54,045 bases of DNA from an uncultured Christensenella sp. Its GTDB lineage: Bacteria; Bacillota; Clostridia; Christensenellales; Borkfalkiaceae. Location of the stretch: the NCBI GenBank assembly GCA_910586365.1, contig CAJUGP010000011.1, forward strand, positions 1 to 54,045, given 5' to 3'. The notes below the pieces were generated by a model, which saw only the letters and a program-made list of their open reading frames with translations, was not told the origin of the DNA and did no database searches. The stretch's first letter is position 1; each line of letters begins with the position of its first letter. Shown here in pieces: positions 51,023-54,045 of the stretch. The translations under genes and the position numbers were made by a program.

Positions 51023-51046
51023 CGGGCGGAAACGCCCGCAAAAAAA
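51023..51046 (+). promoter_or_regulatory. Intercistronic hairpin followed by seven A residues
   Basis: CGGGCG/CGCCCG closed by a GAAA tetraloop (51023-51038), then C and AAAAAAA (51040-51046), directly before the AAGGAGG ribosome binding site. The same hairpin, oligo-A, Shine-Dalgarno order is seen at 28296, 42471 and 47651. Confidence 0.65.
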
Positions 51047-51061
51047 TAAGGAGGAAATGTT

Positions 51062-54045
51062 ATGAAAAAGACAAAATGGTTTAGCGCGGCGTTTATGATC
51101 GCGGCGTTTGCCGTAACGGCTTCCGCCTGCACGGGTGGCGGCGCGGGAACGGGCGGAAACGGTCAAGGCGGCGGAAGCGTGCCCAAGGACGACGTTTACG
51201 AGGATTACGATCCCGAGAAACAGCCCGGCGGCGGCGCGTTCGACTTTGACGGCAACTATGCGCCCCCCGAGCTCAAGATCGACGGCAAGGGCGATGATCC
51301 GCAGTGGCAGGCGATCGAAGAGCCGCTTACGACGTTCGGCAAAAAGATCGACGGAAAAGACGCGGTATCGGTGAAGGTTTACCGCGGAAAAGACGCGCTC
51401 TTTTTCCTGTTCGACGTAACCGATCCCGTTCTGCTTACCAAGGGCAACACCAACGACGACGCCGTGACGCGCGGCGACAGCATCGAGCTTTACCTCGATA
51501 CGCTCGGCGACGGCGGCAGAAGTCCGCAAAGCGACGATTATCAGATCAATTTGGGCATTCACGGCAAAACGCGCATCATGCAGGGCGCGGGCGGTTTTTG
51601 GGGCAGCTGGAACGGACTGATCGACTACGAAGTCGACCTCAAAGGCGGCACGCTTAACGACGGTACGGAGGCAAACGACACGGGATATTCGGTCGAGGTC
51701 ATGGTGCCCTATAAACAGATCATGATCGAAAAAGACGATACGATTGCGATCGCGTTCGGTCAGGTCGATAAGTTCGGCGCGGGCGATATCTCGAAAACCG
51801 ACTGGGATTGGTACGGATGGAGCTGGGGCGGCACGTTCCGCGAACCGCAGACGCCCGACAACTATGCGCTGTTGGATAAGGATAACAATCTTATCGACCG
51901 CGACGATCAGGAAAAAGCCCCCGCCGACATTGCGGGATTCGTCAAGGATACCGAGGGCGTACCCGTGGAAGGGGCGACGGCAAGCGTGGAAGTCGGCGGC
52001 GAAATTAAGACGGCGACGACGGCGGCGGACGGTTATTTCGTCATCGAGGACGTCGATCCCGAGGGAACGTATACGGTTACGGTGAGCAAGACGGGGTATC
52101 TCGACGGCGTTCAAACGTATACCCGCGCCGAATTGCGCGCGGCGAACGGCGGCAGAGTGCTCAAAGACTTCACGGTGACGGCAACCGCCGATTTGCAGAC
52201 GACGACGGTGACGGGCACGGTGAAAAATATCGTAAACGGCATCGTGGGCGGCGCGCTCGTAACGGTGAAGGGCACGGCGTTCCATGCGACCGCCGACCAA
52301 AACGGCGCGTTCTCGATCGAAGGCGTGCCCGCGGGCGTGGGCGACGTTACCCTTGTCGTAACGCACACGGGATACGGCGACAGCGAAACGCTCGTTCAAG
52401 AATCCGACTTGGTTGCCGACGGCACGACGGCGCTCGGCGACGTCAACCTCAATCTTCCCTATGCGGACTGCGGCGACTTTGCAACGGGCGCGGGAAAGGT
52501 CGGCGCGAACCAACAGCTGTTCGCCAACATTCATACGCGTATTTCGCGCGCGCTTACGGGGTTGGAATTCCACTTCGACGGCACGCGTATCCTGCACGGT
52601 AAAATCGAACTCTATCTCGATACGAAGGAGAGCACGGGCAAGCGCGAAGACGATCCGACGGCGTGGCGGCTCGATCTCAATGCCGACGGCACGATCGGCG
52701 GCTCGCATTACGCGGGCGGCGCGTTCACCTCGGCAGGGCTTGATTACAAGATCGCTTCCAACACGTCGGAAGGCGGTTATCACGCCACGCTGCTTATTCC
52801 TTACGGCTATCTCGAAATGGCGCCGCTCGAAGTGTTCGGGCTTTCGCTCGGGCAGTGGTCGACGATGGCGAACGGCGGCAACGGCGACTGGGACGGCTGG
52901 GCGCCTTCTCCGCACGGTTTTGTCGCGCCCGAAAATACGCCGAATTACTTGCGTATCGGTTCGCGCAATACCCTTTACAAGGCAAGCAACAACACCATGA
53001 TGGCGACGTTCTCGGGGAACGTGAAGATCGCGGGCGTTACCGTTTCCGCCAATGGCGTGAACGCGACTTCGGGCGCGGACGGTGCGTGGAGCATGAGCGT
53101 TCCCGTCGATGCGAACGCCGTCGAAGTGACTTATTCCAAAACGGGTTACGTGACCAAGAAAACGACCGTCGCGGCGGGTTATTTCGATAACGCCGACGCG
53201 TGGACGGAAAACGTAACGCTGCAAGAGCATAAAGTAACGATTTCGGGGAAAGTGACCGATCAAGACGGAAACGCCGTCGCAGGCGCGGAAATCACGATCG
53301 AGGGCGAAGGGGCGAGCTTTACGGCGACGACCGACGCAAGCGGAAATTACTCTGTGGACAACGTGACGACCTTCGTCGATCTGACGGTGACGTTTGAAAA
53401 AGAAAACTACGCTTCGGGCACGACGACCTTTACGACCGCGCAGCTTGCCGCAGGCGATGCGTTCACGGCGGATAAGCAGATCACTTCGCTCAGCGCGGTG
53501 AAAAAGATCACGGTTACGGGAAAAGTCGCGGGGATCGAAGGAAATTTGCAGGGCGTTACGGTGCGCGTCGACGGAACGGAACTTTCCGCAACGACGGGCG
53601 CGGACGGCACGTTCTCGCTTGCCGAATTCGACGCGGTAGACTGCACGCTTACGCTCAGCAAGACGGGGTATGAGAATGCCAAACTCACGTTCACCGCGCA
53701 GGATTTGCAGAGCGGCGCGACGAGTTTTGCCTTTGAAGACGCGTTCCTGATGCGCGAATATACGCAGCTCGGCAACGCGTTCGGAGCAAAGAGCGATAAA
53801 TTCGCAAGCTTCGTTCCCTACGTTACGAGAGGGGAAAATGCGTTTGAATTCAAATTCGTCGGCTCGCACGCGTTTGAAGGCACGATCGAAATGTTCGTTG
53901 ATACTAAGCTGAGCGGCGGCGCAAGAAACGCAACCGATTATCGCTTCAATTTGCAGGATACGGGCGCGGTAGCGATCGAAAACTGGGGCGGCAGCAATAC
54001 CAATCCCGCCGCGCTTACGTTGCGTATCGCGGGAACGGAGGAGCA
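51062..54045 (+). CDS. Large CBM9-like / carboxypeptidase-regulatory-repeat lipoprotein (partial)
   Basis: Open to the end of the window: 994 codons, no stop. Signal peptide with lipobox ASAC (Cys23) and a Gly-rich linker. A first CBM9-like domain lies at about 60-270 (APPELKIDGKGDDPQW... DSIELYLDT). Carboxypeptidase-regulatory-like beta-sandwiches follow (IAGFVKDTEGVPVEGATA at about 297; VTGTVKNIVNGIVGGALV at about 383), then a second CBM9-like domain (about 470-640). Two or three more regulatory-like repeats come next (ISGKVTDQDGNAVAGAEI near 729; VTGKVAGIEGNLQGVTV near 818), and a third CBM9-like domain (from about 900). No catalytic motif was seen. Probably captures polysaccharide for the transporter encoded just before it. 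AAGGAGG precedes the ATG. Confidence 0.9.
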   Translation, partial: MKKTKWFSAAFMIAAFAVTASACTGGGAGTGGNGQGGGSVPKDDVYEDYDPEKQPGGGAFDFDGNYAPPELKIDGKGDDPQWQAIEEPLTTFGKKIDGKDAVSVKVYRGKDALFFLFDVTDPVLLTKGNTNDDAVTRGDSIELYLDTLGDGGRSPQSDDYQINLGIHGKTRIMQGAGGFWGSWNGLIDYEVDLKGGTLNDGTEANDTGYSVEVMVPYKQIMIEKDDTIAIAFGQVDKFGAGDISKTDWDWYGWSWGGTFREPQTPDNYALLDKDNNLIDRDDQEKAPADIAGFVKDTEGVPVEGATASVEVGGEIKTATTAADGYFVIEDVDPEGTYTVTVSKTGYLDGVQTYTRAELRAANGGRVLKDFTVTATADLQTTTVTGTVKNIVNGIVGGALVTVKGTAFHATADQNGAFSIEGVPAGVGDVTLVVTHTGYGDSETLVQESDLVADGTTALGDVNLNLPYADCGDFATGAGKVGANQQLFANIHTRISRALTGLEFHFDGTRILHGKIELYLDTKESTGKREDDPTAWRLDLNADGTIGGSHYAGGAFTSAGLDYKIASNTSEGGYHATLLIPYGYLEMAPLEVFGLSLGQWSTMANGGNGDWDGWAPSPHGFVAPENTPNYLRIGSRNTLYKASNNTMMATFSGNVKIAGVTVSANGVNATSGADGAWSMSVPVDANAVEVTYSKTGYVTKKTTVAAGYFDNADAWTENVTLQEHKVTISGKVTDQDGNAVAGAEITIEGEGASFTATTDASGNYSVDNVTTFVDLTVTFEKENYASGTTTFTTAQLAAGDAFTADKQITSLSAVKKITVTGKVAGIEGNLQGVTVRVDGTELSATTGADGTFSLAEFDAVDCTLTLSKTGYENAKLTFTAQDLQSGATSFAFEDAFLMREYTQLGNAFGAKSDKFASFVPYVTRGENAFEFKFVGSHAFEGTIEMFVDTKLSGGARNATDYRFNLQDTGAVAIENWGGSNTNPAALTLRIAGTEE

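Noticed and set aside
51005..53869. Antisense open frame of 954 codons opposite the CBM9-like lipoprotein gene
   Set aside because: The sense frame has a clear start, lipobox and repeated domains; the antisense product has no recognisable domain.
1..54045. Search by eye for tRNA, rRNA, CRISPR repeats, integrases and transposases
   Set aside because: None recognised; short tRNA-like or degenerate mobile-element remnants could still be missed without a covariance or profile search.

Overview
The window looks like chromosomal DNA from a Gram-positive bacterium of the class Clostridia, probably an uncultured gut lineage; the rank is inference, since no rRNA marker is present. The evidence is consensus sigma-A promoters (eleven were found, all with exactly 17-bp spacers), strong AGGAGG-type ribosome binding sites, a tetrahydrofolate riboswitch, many lipoproteins with lipoboxes and LPXTG-free membrane-anchored surface proteins, and CUT1-type sugar transporters without their own ATPases. 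I see no tRNA, rRNA, CRISPR array, integrase or transposase.

Region 1 (1-18.4 kb) is mostly housekeeping. It starts with a low-GC orphan gene, a two-gene DUF421/DUF4363 membrane operon on the minus strand, and a THF riboswitch controlling a folate-type ECF S component. A run of plus-strand genes follows: lgt, pncB, a coiled-coil gene, lspA, an rluA-type pseudouridine synthase and pyrR. Then come a small membrane protein gene, der and plsY, the minus-strand gpmI, and an operon of GH36 alpha-galactosidase, GH13 oligo-glucosidase and tex. Both lipoprotein-maturation enzymes (Lgt, LspA) lie close together, which fits the abundance of lipoproteins further on.

Region 2 (18.4-42.3 kb) is a carbohydrate-uptake locus. 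It has a promoter followed by two LacI-type operators 63 bp apart, a lipoprotein GDPD phosphodiesterase and a LacI-family repressor. A third operator copy then precedes a 2,126-residue lipoprotein built of Ig-like and LamG-like repeats, two permeases, a binding lipoprotein, a membrane-anchored surface protein, GH2 beta-mannosidase, a HAD phosphatase, a GH5-like lipoprotein, a GH106-like enzyme and a sialate-O-acetylesterase-like lipoprotein. The enzyme set, with the GH36 gene upstream, fits capture and breakdown of an acetylated beta-mannoside-containing glycan; the exact substrate is inference.

Region 3 (42.3-54.0 kb) holds a transglutaminase-fold surface protein, an ArsR-type regulator fused to a large C-terminal domain, an SGNH hydrolase, and a second ATPase-less transporter operon. 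The operon ends in a very large CBM9-like/carboxypeptidase-regulatory-repeat lipoprotein that runs off the window. The SGNH gene and the transporter operon carry an identical 30-bp element at the same distance from their -35 boxes, so they are probably co-regulated.

The most unusual signals are: two identical G9 tracts in the giant lipoprotein gene (possible phase variation); the paired 30-bp elements with identical spacing; two leaders with the same back-to-back double-hairpin layout; and a recurring hairpin + oligo-A + Shine-Dalgarno arrangement in front of surface and transport genes.
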